This document shows, one piece after another, positions 32,691 to 44,342 of a DNA stretch of 64,000 bases. The stretch covers positions 14,098,680 through 14,162,679 of the forward strand of contig NC_082703.1 of assembly GCF_949987515.2 (NCBI RefSeq), in the 5' to 3' direction. The position numbers and the translations under genes were made by a program. Under the pieces are notes generated by a model, which saw only the letters and a program-made list of their open reading frames with translations, was not told where the DNA came from and did no database searches. The stretch's first letter is position 1. Each line of letters begins with the position of its first letter. Source of the DNA: Delphinus delphis. Its lineage: Eukaryota; Chordata; Mammalia; Artiodactyla; Delphinidae.

Positions 32691-34594
32691 AAGCAGTTAG
32701 TTGGGTCTTAGGTGTGCAAACAGGACAGTTCAGAATTCCAAGGCAGCACTGCACCTGGGAGTATCCTGGCGCTGACCGCTGAGTTCACGTTGATCTCTGA
32801 GGTGGATTTCTGACTTGGAGAAGTGAACTATAGAAAGGATTTGGGGAGAGCCAAAACTGAAAATTTTTTTGCAAAAGTATAACGTGCATGTTCATTTTCT
32901 GGGGAGAGAACCCATGGGCATAAGGGTATGTGACCACTTCATCCTTCCTCCCAAAGGTCTCCTCCATCCTTCTTTAGAAAGGGTGTGCGGGCATTCAGGT
33001 GGAATGGTAGGGAGGAAAGGAGGTGGGGCACCTTGAAAAGGTGCAAACAACAAGCCTTGAGATCTGTATTCATCAAATTATCAATAATCCCCTCTTCTAG
33101 GCTTCTCCACTTTCCTTAACACCCTACCATACCTACCCTTCCCTCTAGCAGGCCACCTTTCTGTGACTCCTTTTTATCCCCTGAAGGCTTTGCCCGTGTT
33201 CTTCCGGGAGGAAGGGGAGGTGACAGTAATGTCAGGTGATTCTGCAGTGTCATTTGCTCCTATGTACCCTCCGCTCCTGGAGCTGGGTGTTCTCTGTATA
33301 AGAGGCTGTGGTGTCAGAGTGACACTGTGAGGGAGTCAGGCTGCCGCTGCCTCATCCCATTCCCCGAGGAAGATGTGCGAGAAGGAGCCTGAACACAAAG
33401 GGTTGATCCAGCCAAGCTCTGGGTGTTAGTCAGAAGGATGCAGGCTGGAGGTGAAGTGAGCGGGGGAAGGAGGAGGGGAAGGAAGGTGAGAGGGCTGTGA
33501 CTCACTATGAAAGAATTGTGGTTTCTCAGGGGTTGGGAAATCAAACACAAATGACCTCAAATTTAGCTAATAGAGAACACTGATTTCCTTTGTGCAGCAC
33601 AGCCAAATGCATTAAGCTTCTACTTAAATATTGCCAGCAAGAATTTTTCAGTTTTTATATTCAAACCCCATTTTTAGGTCACCTTTAAAATTTCCTAGCT
33701 GTCCCTTTGAGGAGCTGCATTCAGTGATGATGTCTCAATCCAGCAAGACATCTGACTGTTAATTATACTGCCAATATGCATTTATTCTCAAAGAGTAGAG
33801 AGAAAAAGACAGACATCCATTCTTCTAGAGTTACTTTATCGTGTTGTGCTTATAGCACTACTGTATATATATGATCCCATCTCTGGCAGTCTGCCTCTAG
33901 GCTTACCTGTCTGCCAACCACCCAGCCAAGCCCAAGGATGGTATTTATCAGTAGCAGGAAAGCAGCAGCTTAATAACAGCCACAAAACTAGCAAGAAGAA
34001 AGTGTATTCTTTTTTGTTAGCTCCCGTGGCCGCACTACATCATAGCTGTCTTTTTATACTATCTCTATATTCCTTTAATCTGACTTTAGGTGACAGTCCT
34101 AAAGCAAATGATGCTTTTACTTTCATATGCCTTAATGTTAAGATGTACACAGAATTTGTGAACTGACAATTATTAGGAGCTAAAGACTATTTTACTGTCT
34201 AAATTATCATTGTCATATGTAGTCTCACAATAGGAAAAATTTGACAACCCTCCTCCATGGAAGCTGTCTAGGAAACACATCTTAACAATCTGAAAACGTC
34301 TCATGCCACGGGCGTTCTCGGCTTCCTGCTATTTTCTCCCTCCTGCTCCCCTCCACCACCACCCTAATGAATATTCAGCCTGCATCCATCAACCAGGAAT
34401 TTGAATAGGATGCTTCCTGTTTTTCCTATTAAAGATTAACTGTTGTCCAGGGGAAAGGGGATTGTTTGGTAAGACCTTGCAGCTGGGAATTCCTGTTTAT
34501 TTTTCATTCTGACCCTGGTTCTGGGGATAACATATATCCGGTAGTTTCAAATAATGTCCAGTGCTCTGTTAGCCCTGACTCTAACTATAACCTG
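32691..34594. other. Unassigned, mostly repeat-poor sequence
   Basis: Frames at 32785-32967, 33314-33550 and 33846-34166 have no recognised domain. A TATA-like CTGTATAAGAGG lies near 33294, and the inverted repeat GTGTCA-gag-TGACAC at 33311-33325. The stretch 34230-34530 (including CCCTAATGAATATTCAGCC) looks single-copy. No gene recognised. Confidence 0.5.
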
Positions 34595-34725
34595 CCTACC
34601 TCTTTCATCTCACTGTGAGAAATTCAAAGTCAGGGACCAAGTCTTATTTAACTTCACTTTTCTGGTGCCCAACATGGTGCCCAGAACAGAGCAGAAGCTC
34701 ATAAAGTGTGTTGAATGGATGAAAA
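34595..34725 (+). mobile_element. L2 3' tail
   Basis: CTCACTGTGAGAAATTCAAA, AGGGACCAAGTCTTATTTAA, GCCCAACATGGTGCCCAGAA and TGTTGAATGGATGA fit the L2 3' end. Confidence 0.75.
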
Positions 34726-35494
34726 GCATAGTGATTATAAGTTCCAGGGAGAAGTGGTCATAAACATCCATCCATTGTCCTTAGGCTAGAAAAGGATAAA
34801 GAGAGATGAAGATTCATTTGTGCCCATTGTGTGTACTTTCTGGCGAAGTGGTGATTACCTAGGTGTGTTGCAGGATGACCCAGTGGGTCCTGGAACTGGG
34901 TTTTATTCTTCTGTCTTTCCCAACAGTGGAGTTTTCCACATTTCTCCCAAGTGCTTAGTAGCTTCTGCAGCTTTACCTGGTTACAGGGGCTCCATGGATC
35001 ACGGATGCTGTTCCTGGTTTGTTGCATGTACTTCAGAAGTCAATCGCCAAGGATGTTTCGTGAGCCCTCCGTGGTTGTTACTTGGGTAAACTGAGATGTT
35101 CTGGAAGAATTAATTCACAGGAAGGTAATGGTTTTGTCACTTGCCAGAGAATTATGAGCAAAAACATGTTGAAAGCATGATTCTACCAAAGCCGTTTATA
35201 AATGTGTGGATATTTGCCATTTAAATCTTATAGATTCTTGATCTATGACTCGGACTATGTGGGATGAGGAAATGCGCCATGAGGAAATGTCTGGGAACCT
35301 CTTCACAATTAAAAGGAGACCCATGAGTTCCTTTCCTGAAGACCTTATGGATGACGTTTTGCATTTGCCATCTGGGGGAAAAGATAGAAACAACTTAGTA
35401 TTTCCTTCATACTCATTTTTAAAGGCTGCAAATGCACTTTACAAACATCATTTCATAAATCCTTAAACCAAGCCCGGGAAATAGTAGATATGCT
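34726..35494. other. Unassigned sequence
   Basis: Frames of 70-90 codons at 34758-35027, 34820-35089 and 35245-35466 overlap and lack domains. Confidence 0.5.
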
Positions 35495-35790
35495 TAACAT
35501 TTGCTAAAATCTTTCAATAGCTTCCTTTCGCCCCAGGGATCAATTCCTAACAGCGGAGTCGGCTTCCACTCTCCGAGCTTTTCCTCAAGCACTGACCTCC
35601 AGTTACACTAAACTTCTAGCCTCACTTGCATTTTCTTGCTTTCAGTCCTTTGTGTCAACTGTTCCTTCTTCCAGGAATACTCCTCCCTCCTCTCCCGTCC
35701 CCCACCCTTAGTCCTTCCAGTTGAGAAATCTGAATGTTGCCTCCTGGAGATGATTCCTGCACTAGGTTAGGTTCCTTTATGTTTGTTTCC
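35495..35790 (+). mobile_element. L2 fragment
   Basis: CTTTCAATAGCTTCCTTTCG, TCAGTCCTTTGTGTCAACTG, TTCCTTCTTCCAGGAATACT and AATGTTGCCTCCTGGAGATG follow the L2 order (tcaatggctccccat, tgttccctctgcctggaac). Confidence 0.65.
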
Positions 35791-36334
35791 TCACAGAGGG
35801 AGCTCCCAAGAGAAATTCAGAGCCTACAGTGCCTCCATTTTCAGAGTAGTCACAGCTTTTTCGAAGTTACTTTAGATGTTCATAGGAAATATGTGCGCTC
35901 AGGACTAGCCTCCTGTGATACTCCATGGCCTCCTTTTGTGTACGGGAAATGACGTCCTGTCAAAAGTTGCTGCCAAAATTGCATTTTAGAAGAGCCAGGA
36001 AGAGCCTGTCAAACATCTTGCCGTGTAGTTTGGAGGGTTTCGTTTTGTCAGATTACCTTAGCTGTCCAAGGAAAAAGTCAATCACACCTCAGTCCTTGAC
36101 GTCTTCCTCTGGATAGTTCAACGTATTATTAGTAGTTGGACCATAATTCAAATTCCATTATTAGGAATGTCCAAGGAGTATATGACTTTCCTAATTATAT
36201 TAGGACATGCTTTTATTTAGTATTACTTAAAATAAGTAGTTAGTATGCAGATGCTTAGAAGCCCTGGGGTTATATAAACTGCTTTGTGATAGTATTATTT
36301 TAATCGCATTAGGTATTTATTATTCTTAACAATG
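35791..36334. other. Unassigned sequence
   Basis: No gene or repeat recognised. Confidence 0.4.
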
Positions 36335-36560
36335 TACAGAGCAGCAGAAGGGTCAAAAGAGCAGATTCTGAAGAAAACAATGCCACTTGTGATACATAAT
36401 ATCTCTGTGGCTCAGTTCCTTCATCTATGCAATGGAAATGACAATGGTACCTACCTCATGGGATTACCATGGGAGTTAAATGAAATAATGCATGTAAAGT
36501 GTTTAGGATTATATACAGCACAAGGTAAGCTCTCAATAAGTGCTACCTATTTTATTATAT
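36335..36560 (+). mobile_element. MIR, near full length
   Basis: Head (GAGCAGCAGAAGGGTCAAAA), core (CTGTGGCTCAGTTCCTTCAT, CAATGGAAATGACAATGGTA) and tail (CATGTAAAGTGTTTAGGATT, AGCTCTCAATAAGTGCTACC) of MIR are all present. An open frame here is the repeat, not a gene. Confidence 0.9.
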
Positions 36561-37121
36561 AAAATATGTAGGTGCTCCTTTATATTTCCTGATGATGGAA
36601 TTAGCCATTTCCTTTCTCAAATTGATCATCTCCTGTAGGTGCTGCAAAAGTTATAGCAGTTATGGGACAGTGAGTTTTAGACTTAGATCTAGTTTTCCCT
36701 TCCTGTGGTGCTAGGAAGCTGACCTAAACTCTCTCGGGTCACATAAGGCCCATGAGCTCTCTGAGGATCAGAAGTACTGCTTCCTCCTTTTGAACCCCTG
36801 TGGTCCGTAGCTTGGCGTGGGACAGACTGTCTCAGCCACTTGCCTCCATGATGGCGTCTTTGATCTCTTCTCCCATCAGTATCTGGATGGCCAGCTCTCT
36901 CCCCCACGGGGCCATCACCCAATTGATCTAATATCATTAGGCCAGCTGTGTCTTGCCCATAGATTCTCAATAAATGTTTGTCACGAGGGGCATGCAGATG
37001 ACAAACAACCCTTTCCCACGTGAACAGATGAGAAAACAACTGCCTTATTTCAATCTCAATTTACTTTTCTTCATTTTACTGTCTTGGTGAAAAGTCTGAG
37101 GAGGATTGACCATAATTTTCT
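36561..37121. other. Unassigned sequence
   Basis: A tail-like TTCTCAATAAATGTTTGTCA near 36964 suggests an L2 or MIR end. Frames at 36689-37039 have no domain. Confidence 0.45.
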
Positions 37122-37167
37122 TAACTAACTAACTAACTAACTAACTAACCAACCAACCAACTAACAA
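37122..37167. repeat. (AACT)n tetranucleotide microsatellite
   Basis: About seven AACT units grading into AACC units. Confidence 0.95.
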
Positions 37168-38635
37168 ATACCTCAGGATCTTCAGAGGCCTGGCTCCTGT
37201 TTCAAGGGACAGCTGAGAACATTATTTTATTGATGCGTTACTGGTTAACAACTGTATTAGCCTAGTATTCAAGATAGGGCTATCAAATGGAATTATAAAA
37301 GGAAAGAAGTTTTAAAACTTCTATTAGGATTTCTCAAATAGATTCTATTGGACATCTTTGGTTTTTATTGATTAGAGGCATAGTGGACATATTTTTAAAG
37401 AATCTCCTGCATGTAAAGGTGAAAGAAAAGGCCCTCTGATGCGCATAGGTTTTATTATTTTCTATCCCTTCTTCAAGAGCACACATCCTGTAAAAAACAG
37501 ACAAACAAACAAGATCAGAGCTCCTTTTTTTTTTTTTTTTTTTTTTTTGCCACTTGCCCATCAAACATGGCTTCTGCTTCTGATTGGATAACTGATTCCA
37601 AGCTCTTCCCAGACCCAAGTCTGAATGAAGTCTCCACACTCCTTCCCATCATCTGTCTTTCACCAGTTATTGTTGTATCACAGAAGGATATTGCTCTGGA
37701 AGTAACACTTTCTAATTCTCCTCTGTCATTTATTATTTTGTGAAGAGAATCAAGGAGGAAGCAAAGTTGGTCAGCTATTCACTCTATAGCAGCCTGACTC
37801 CTGCAATCCTGGGTCTCAATTTTCCATCTCTCTGTTGAAGAACCTGCACTTCGTTGGAGGAGGCTTAAGCACCCTGAAGAGCTGTACTATTTTTTATTTA
37901 CCTGCAGGAAAAACTGGAGGAGGTATCCAGGATTTGTAACAGTCCATTGTTAAGGGCATTCTATTTCTTAAAAATTCCATTCTGCAAGGACTATTAAAAT
38001 CCATCCCATAGAAATACTTGACTTGAATACCATTATCTATTTAGATGGTAAAGTTCTGTGGCTGTTATAATTTATAATACGATAGCTGATTCCTTTGCTA
38101 AGCTCTGTGTTTGTTTATTAAGCCCTGGAAACCATTATAATAAAGTTAATGGGAGGAAGGAGGTCCCTGAACTTAGTGTGCTTGGCAGTTCCTGAAAACA
38201 GCCCAGAGTTAGTAACTGGATGGCCCCCTGGTAAAATCCATGCAAACAGGAGGTGAGAAAGCCTGTGGAATGCTTACTCCTCCTCCTTCACTTAATTATT
38301 TATGTTCAAGTCACTTCCTTGGGGCCATGTCCTTTTAAGATGGATCACTGTAAGAATATTTTTATTAGAGCATGTTTGAGGGCAGATTGTTTTACAAATA
38401 TATAAAGGTACAATTAATATGCCCCTAGCCTAAGGTATGTTATATTTGCTGTGTATAAGAGCTAACTAAAAGTTAGTGGATTCTGATAATTTGAGAAGAA
38501 TCCATAATGTGTAAACAGAAGATTCAAGCCAACTTGCAACTTAATCACTTGTTTAGAAACTGCTTCACCCTTTACAGTATGTCTGATTTTGTTTCCTTAT
38601 GAAAATAGTTAACATAAATAAAGTTTTCACAATTA
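37168..38635. other. Unassigned sequence with a T-run
   Basis: A 24-base T-run spans 37525-37548. No gene or repeat otherwise identified. Confidence 0.5.
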
Positions 38636-38800
38636 GTCATTGGTAAAATGAGGATTAGAAGATTTTTCTGCCTTGTAGCATTGGTATAATAGTTGATGGA
38701 GGTAATCTGTATAAAGAATTTTGAAGAGTGCCTGGCATACAGATGGTTCTTTAAAAAGCTTAGGTAGCATTATTGTCATCATTAATAAATGAGCTTGAAC
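38636..38800 (+). mobile_element. MIR fragment
   Basis: TAGTCATTGGTAAAATGAGG, AGTGCCTGGCATACAGATGG and GTAGCATTATTGTCATCATT match the MIR core and tail. Confidence 0.75.
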
Positions 38801-39161
38801 CTATGATCAGTCTAGATATATTTAGTAGTCAGTACAAATTTAGGTCTCAAAAAGTCACAACTGTCCACTGTACCTAATGTTTTAAATCTGCAGGAATACT
38901 ACCTTCCATTTTTTCTTTCTCTCCTAGCCCTTAATTTAAGGAAACCATTTGGTTTAAATATCTGACAGGAGCCTGGCAGCAAGGTCTAAAGTCACGGTTT
39001 TCTATCATTATGGAGACAGGTTTCTCAGGGCCATTTTTATTTTCAAAAAAACCATGTGTTTTATAAGCATTTAAGAATATACAATGAAACTTAGAGGATT
39101 GCTAGGAGAGAAGCAAGGATTGTAAAAAAGCATGTTGTTGGTAAAATGGCATGTGAAAATA
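38801..39161. other. Unassigned sequence
   Basis: Nothing recognised. Confidence 0.4.
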
Positions 39162-39162
39162 C

Positions 39163-39211
<49 letters not shown>
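39163..39211. repeat. A-run joined to an (AT)n microsatellite
   Basis: Fifteen As (39163-39177) run directly into about 17 AT units to 39211. Confidence 0.97.
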
Positions 39212-39218
<7 letters not shown>

Positions 39219-39346
39219 GGAAAATTTCTCAAATGGCTGCATTGGGAGACTTCAGGAAGGTGGAGAAAGCCCATTTCCTGACCAAAGGTTTCTGAAGAAG
39301 GAGTCAGGCCATTTGTCTCGTAGCCTTGACCTGAGTCTCAGACTGG

Positions 39347-39368
39347 CCTTCCCTCCCTCCCTCCCTCC
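39347..39368. repeat. (CCCT)n microsatellite
   Basis: About five CCCT units. Confidence 0.85.
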
Positions 39369-39534
39369 AACCAGGTGGAGCAGACAACAGGGGCCTTTGC
39401 TTTAATTCTATAGTTTTAGCTCAATTGTTAGCCCTTCCCATTACCCACATTTCTGACCTGGATGTAATCACCCCTCCTTTGTGCCCCCACAAATGTCTGT
39501 CAGCAGCCAGAACACTACTGTCCTTATCTGATTA
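39369..39534. other. Unassigned sequence
   Basis: Nothing recognised. Confidence 0.4.
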
Positions 39535-39538
39535 AGGT

Positions 39539-39925
39539 TGTTGACCTAAAACAAATAGACTGCCAGCTATTTCTCCAGCAAAAATGGGTTTAATTGGCAT
39601 CAACAAAAGATTGCAATTCAGGGTTTATAACCATGACGAGCCATGTGCAAGACCACATACAACAAAGGAACACTTAAAGAGGGGACAAAGGATTTGGGAG
39701 GGCCACAGTAAACAAAGAATCCATTGGAGGAATTGAGAGTTCCAAGCAGAATGGCTTTCATTGGCTGAGTCCTGACAGTCTCTCATTGGCTGAGCTCTTG
39801 CTAGGCAGGAAGAGGAAGTTTTTCTTTTTCTTGGTGAGCTCAGCTATCCTCTTAGGGAGTGACAGCTCCCCTGTCTGGCTTCCTGATTCTATTTTAATTG
39901 AGATTTCTGCTTATTAATTTTTACA
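39539..39925 (-). mobile_element. Solo ERV LTR, class I-like
   Basis: A 387-bp element with TG (TGTTGACC) at the left and CA (TTTTTACA) at the right, flanked by a 4-bp TSD AGGT at 39535-39538 and 39926-39929. On the minus strand it has two CCAAT motifs (AGCCAATGAGAG, AGCCAATGAAAG) and a poly(A)-like ATTAAA near 39584. Composition resembles the MER4-type class I LTRs I recall. No internal region is present. Confidence 0.88.
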
Positions 39926-39939
39926 AGGTCTAATCTCCT

Positions 39940-40050
39940 TACAATTTTCTTCATGGTAAAGACTCTTTGTTATCCATCTTTATATTCCTATGTTTAAAAC
40001 AGTGCCTTGCATTTAGTTAGTGCTCAAAATATGTATCAAATGAATGAATA
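39940..40050 (+). mobile_element. L2 or MIR tail
   Basis: CTCTTTGTTATCCATCTTTA, AACAGTGCCTTGCATTTAGT and AAATGAATGAATAAAA fit an L2 3' end. Confidence 0.6.
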
Positions 40051-40094
40051 AAATAAAGTTTAAATGAAATAGTTGTAGTGTAAGTGCCCGACAG

Positions 40095-40680
40095 TATGCT
40101 TTTTATTGCCAAGGCAGCCATTTTGAAGACATTCATCTCGAATAAACATATTGCCAGCTGCATGACACAGATATTATCAAAACATCTAGACAAGAAACCA
40201 GGCTGCCCCCACCCATGCAGGTCCCTATTCAGGAAGCCCTGAGTAACATAGAAAACTGATCACTGGAGTGACCCCACTCCTCCCTACCCATGCCCTCATT
40301 CCAGCTCTGAGCTTTAAATTCACCAATAAAGAGTGAATTCTCAAAATGCTAGATACCCAACCTTTGAACCCTAATAAAGGCAGAGCTCCTGGTCTGCATT
40401 CCCTTCCACCGTGACCTCACTGTGTGGCTCTTGGGCATGCCATGTACCCTCCAGGACCTGTGAATAATAAATCTTGTCCTTCAAAGCTCCCTGATGGTTG
40501 TTGCTGAGGTGTGTGCTGCATCATGATAAAAAAAAACAAGGGCTGGTCCAGCCACAACACTGCTTCAAGCTGGGGAAATGTCTGGGGGGCTGCCGTAAGT
40601 AGCAGGCCCCAGGCGAGTGTCTCAGGCATTCCTAACCGATAGCACCACATTGATAGGCTGAGACCCACACAACAATCAAA
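40095..40680 (+). mobile_element. ERV LTR, probably solo
   Basis: Contains AGGCAGCCATTTTGAAGACA, CAATAAAGAG near 40325, CCTAATAAAGGC near 40370, GTGTGGCTCTTGGGCATGC, and AATAATAAATCTTG near 40462, then GGCTGGTCCAGCC. Several AATAAA sequences and the overall organisation fit an artiodactyl ERV LTR. I could not find a TSD, so the ends are approximate. Confidence 0.6.
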
Positions 40681-40689
40681 TAAAATGTT

Positions 40690-40770
40690 ATCTTGTAACC
40701 TGACATCATTTAGCTACTCAGTAAAGGGTAGCTGTGATCATGATGATAAATATTATGTTATTGCCATGAA
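40690..40770 (+). mobile_element. MIR tail
   Basis: TTTAGCTACTCAGTAAAGGG and TAGCTGTGATCATGATGATA match the MIR 3' end. Confidence 0.6.
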
Positions 40771-40889
40771 TGACATTTCTCAAAAAATGTAGTTTAGCCT
40801 TATGGACCATATTTTTTTTAAAGTTATCACACTAAGAAGGCTTAAATATTCAGTTGAATTTCTCTGTTATCTCTAGAATATGTTCCTGA

Positions 40890-41480
40890 ACATATTTCTT
40901 TTACAAAATAAATTTTGTTTTTCTTGTTAGGAAAAGGTTAGGTGTTAATTATAATTACAAAGTATAGAAAAAATTATGCCTAGGTTTGTCATCCAGAGAT
41001 AACCATATCCATATATATAAAATGTTTCAGCCTCTTTTTCTATGCAAGTCTTTTCTCTTTTTTTTTTTTAAGTCTTTTCTTTTTAATATAGTTGTGATTC
41101 ATTCCTTGGTTCATTTAACAAATATTTATAAAATGCTTACTACCTGCCAGGATACGTATACTGTGATTATATAAATAACTTTGCGTCCAACCTTTCAGTT
41201 AATAGAAGAAACAAACATTTGCCCATATTATTAAACACCCTTTGTAAATGTAATTATGCTTTGTTTAACTATCCCTTCTTGTTGGACGCCTGGGTCCTCT
41301 GCAATATTATAATGCTGCAGTAATGTTTTGGATGTTTAGGATGCTTTGTTTAGGAAAGAATCCCAGGTCTGGATTTACTGGGAGGAAAGCTGTGAACACT
41401 CTGAGATTTTCGATACAGTTACCAACTTACTTTCCAAAATGAGGTACAAATGAACTGAATGGAGAGTCCACTGCTGTACA
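40890..41480 (-). mobile_element. Old L1-related 3' fragment (antisense), with an L2-like insert
   Basis: Same group as 30455-30950: AATTACAAAGTATAGAAAAA, GTCATCCAGAGATAACCATA, TTAACTATCCCTTCTTGTTG, AATATTATAATGCTGCAGTA and GGATTTACTGGGAGGAAAGC in antisense order. A separate piece near 41098-41160 (TTCATTTAACAAATATTTAT) resembles an L2 start. Confidence 0.5.
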
Positions 41481-42379
41481 AAAATATAGAAAAATATATA
41501 GAAACATATAGAAAACACATTTTCTATATAGGGAATATAAAAAAATATAGTTAAAAAAGTATACCTCAATTTTAAGGTTTAAGTGACAAAACAGCGAGGA
41601 GGTGGCAGTCAACCAACTTCGCTTTTCAAATACTTGACATTCATCTGAAGTTGCCAGCTTGTCAGGAGGTTGTGCCCATACTCGGAAAGAGCCGGAGGAG
41701 TCTGGTTGAGGTGTCTCGTTCCTAATCCAGTGTCTCCTAAAAGCACAGAACCTCGGTAATTTAAACGAGATGTCTCTCTGGTATGCCTAGAAGTGCCTAA
41801 AACTATGACAAAGCCGGGACAAATATAGCAAGAGTTTCGTATAACAAGTAAAATCAAGATTTCTTTAAAGGCTTAGAATTTCTTTCTTGTTAAATATACT
41901 TATTTATTTTTAGATAAGAGGAGCTCTGGGCCAAAGCAAGCAGTGTAATATCTTCTTTGTGTTGTCTTGAAGGAAATTAGCCAGGAATTTGACTCATTTT
42001 TAGCATGACATTCCAGGAAGTCTTTAAGCTGACTATAGGGAACTGATACTTTCTGAAAGTAATTTTTGCCAAGAGACACAGACTTCTGAGGCAGAAGATG
42101 TAGACACCGCACGCATATTTCAATTCAATTACATTTTCTTTCCTTTCTCTCCCCTACCCTGTGTCTTCTGTCTGATGTATGATATACACCTTTAGGAAAT
42201 GTAGGTGACTTCAATGATATTTCAAGATTTTCCTTACTACTAGTAAGTGAGTATACAGCTTAGAAATTTGGTTGTGAGTAAAAAGTTAGAGTATTTACCT
42301 GTCTAGCTCTTGAAGCCCTTTCCCAAGGCATTCATGTAAAGGCTGAATGTTTAGCTAACTCCTATAAATGCAAAGATTT
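41481..42379. other. Unassigned sequence
   Basis: Minus-strand frames at 41609-41857 and 41900-42112 have no domain. No repeat identified. Confidence 0.5.
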
Positions 42380-42442
42380 GTCATCGCTTCACTGGTTACA
42401 AGTATAATACGCGTGAGGTCCTGATTTCAATCCCCACATGAC
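42380..42442 (+). other. tRNA-like relic
   Basis: A 63-bp stretch with GTCAT at its start and ATGAC at its end, able to pair like an acceptor stem. An A-box-like CACTGGTTA lies near 42390, and a B-box-like TTTCAATCC near 42425. The middle (ATAATACGCG then TGAGGTCC) resembles tRNA-Val with roughly ten bases lost from the anticodon region. The T-arm does not pair, so it could not function. It could instead be the head of an old tRNA-derived SINE. Confidence 0.3.
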
Positions 42443-42454
42443 ACTGTTAATTGT

Positions 42455-42528
42455 ATTCTGTTTCATAATCAGACTACCCCATCCTCCACTGATTCTGTTT
42501 CATAATCAGACTACCCCATCCTCCACTG
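42455..42528. repeat. Exact 37-bp tandem duplication
   Basis: Two adjacent identical units starting ATTCTGTTTCATAATCAGAC and ending TCCTCCACTG (42455-42491 and 42492-42528). No base differs. Confidence 0.98.
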
Positions 42529-43234
42529 AATTGGTGCGTGGTGTTTAAGGAGAGCGGGAGGAGATAGACTAGTGCGTGTCATTCATTTTACAAGGAAGCC
42601 CAGATAAAAGAGTAACGGCAGATCACTCACTACAGATTCATCACCAGCATGGGAGGAAACTGCATTAATGGTGGAGTAGCAGCATATTTATGTGTATGAA
42701 GGATAGTTCATCTCAAACTCTAATATATAAAAGCACTATTTACAAATAAAGACATATTATCATTAACCACTATCAGCATAGGTCCCTTATTTTCTTATCC
42801 AGCTTATTCATTCATTCATTCAATAAATATTTATGAAGGGCTCACATGTGCCAAAGTTCATAAGTGAAAGGTTAATTCTTTTTATTTAGAGAGGGTGTGT
42901 CATATGACATAACCTTTAGCAAATCATAAAACCAACCAAAACCCTAGTAAACCATCTGAACTACGAGTGACTATGTGACTTGGGTATGTCAATATATGGG
43001 GAGCAACTACATTGGTATAGAAGCAATCTACACAAGGTAGTTGACTTCCTGGTAATAGATATGGCCGACTAAAATCAGCCAGGGTGAAAAGGAAAGAGGG
43101 CTGGGTATGGGAATGTAGAGAAACTAACATTCCGGGGACTCTGGAGGGAAAACCATTAAAGACGATTTAGATCGATGATGGAAAGGGGACCACTTTTTCT
43201 CTTTAAATCAAACCAAGATTTTGCCATCTTAGTG
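42529..43234. other. Unassigned sequence
   Basis: An L2-like piece (TTCATTCATTCAATAAATAT) lies near 42811-42855. Nothing else recognised. Confidence 0.45.
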
Positions 43235-43245
43235 ATGGAGGAAGG

Positions 43246-43632
43246 CGGGAATTCCTTAGTGGTGCAGTGGTTAAAGAATCCTCCTGCCAATGCAGGGGAC
43301 TCGGTTTCGATCCCTGGTCTGGGAAGATTCCACATGCTGCAGAGCAATTAAGCCTGTGCACCACAACTGCTGAGCCTGCACTCTAGAGCCCACGAGCCAC
43401 AACTACTGAGCCTGCGTGCTGCAACTACTGAAGCCCACTTGCTCTAGGGCCCATGCTCCACAACAAGAGAAGCCACCGCAGCAAGATGTCCATGCACCGC
43501 AACAAAGAGTAGCCCCTGCTCGCCGCAACTGGAGAAAGCCCACGTGCAGCAACAAAGACCAAATGCAGCCAAAAATAAATAAAAAGAAAATGAAAAAAAA
43601 GAAAAGCTGGCTAATTAAAAAAAAAAAAAAAA
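43246..43632 (+). mobile_element. CHR-type SINE, long subtype
   Basis: Sense copy with GGAATTCCTTAGTGGTGCAG, CAACTACTGAGCC repeats, CCAAATGCAGCCAAAAATAA and a long A-rich tail. TSD ATGGAGGRAGG at 43235-43245 and 43633-43643, one mismatch. Confidence 0.95.
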
Positions 43633-43643
43633 ATGGAGGGAGG

Positions 43644-43869
43644 AGCTTCTGGGAAAGAGCAGCTTAATCAAATCAGGGATTCACCTTTCCCTGGGGACTC
43701 TGTCTCTGGAAACCAGTGCCTCTTCTGCTGTCTTAGGGAGACTTTTCTCCTCCTACAGGACTTTGGTTCAGATGTGGACATCTTATGCATTAGGTCCCAT
43801 AGCATGATTGAGACAAGGCTACTATATTTCCACATGACATTTCTATTCAAGGGCAGCTTCTCTCAACCT
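43644..43869. other. Unassigned sequence
   Basis: No repeat recognised; frames here have no domain. Confidence 0.4.
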
Positions 43870-44090
43870 CTCCCTCCATCTACAGTAATGAACACGGTTC
43901 CTCTCCTGTAACTCAATCCACTGCATGTGAAGGAGGCACCTAGCCCTCCTCGTGTCACTTGGTGGGATTTGAGACTTGGAGAATCAGTGCAAGAAAATGC
44001 TAATGCTCTAGCTACTGCTGTTGCTGTAATAAAGTTCTTGGTCTCTGACCCAGGAGTCTCATATCTCATGTCAACATCCCTGATCATAGG
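43870..44090 (+). mobile_element. Possible ERV LTR 3' part
   Basis: GCTGTTGCTGTAATAAAGTT with AATAAA near 44028, then CTTGGTCTCTGACCCAGG, resembles the R-U5 part of an artiodactyl LTR I recall. No TSD or left end found; this is a weak call. Confidence 0.35.
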
Positions 44091-44334
44091 TTAACTTGTT
44101 AGTTTGCAAGTAGAGTAAAATCTCAGACCTCTTGCAGTTCTTGACAGTTTTGTTGACACAGATGGGATGCCAACTGAGACACGGCTTTCTGGAACAGGAA
44201 GGATGAGGGCCTCCAGGGCTAACAAATGGGATTTGAGGAAAGTCCATGGGAATCAGTAGGTAACATATTTGACTGCATTTTTTTTTTTTAACTAATGCCT
44301 ATTTCCAACCAGCTTTTAGCTTATTTAGTTGTTT
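44091..44334. other. Unassigned sequence
   Basis: A T-run lies near 44280-44290. Nothing else recognised. Confidence 0.4.
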
Positions 44335-44342
44335 CTTTTTCT

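Noticed and set aside
33290..33307. TATA box as a real promoter
   Set aside because: A single TATA-like match is expected by chance in 64 kb; no initiator, CpG island or transcript evidence.
36332..36562. 76-codon frame reading through a MIR
   Set aside because: The whole frame is MIR sequence.
43870..44090. Processed pseudogene
   Set aside because: The AATAAA and end structure fit an LTR better, and no coding remnant is visible.
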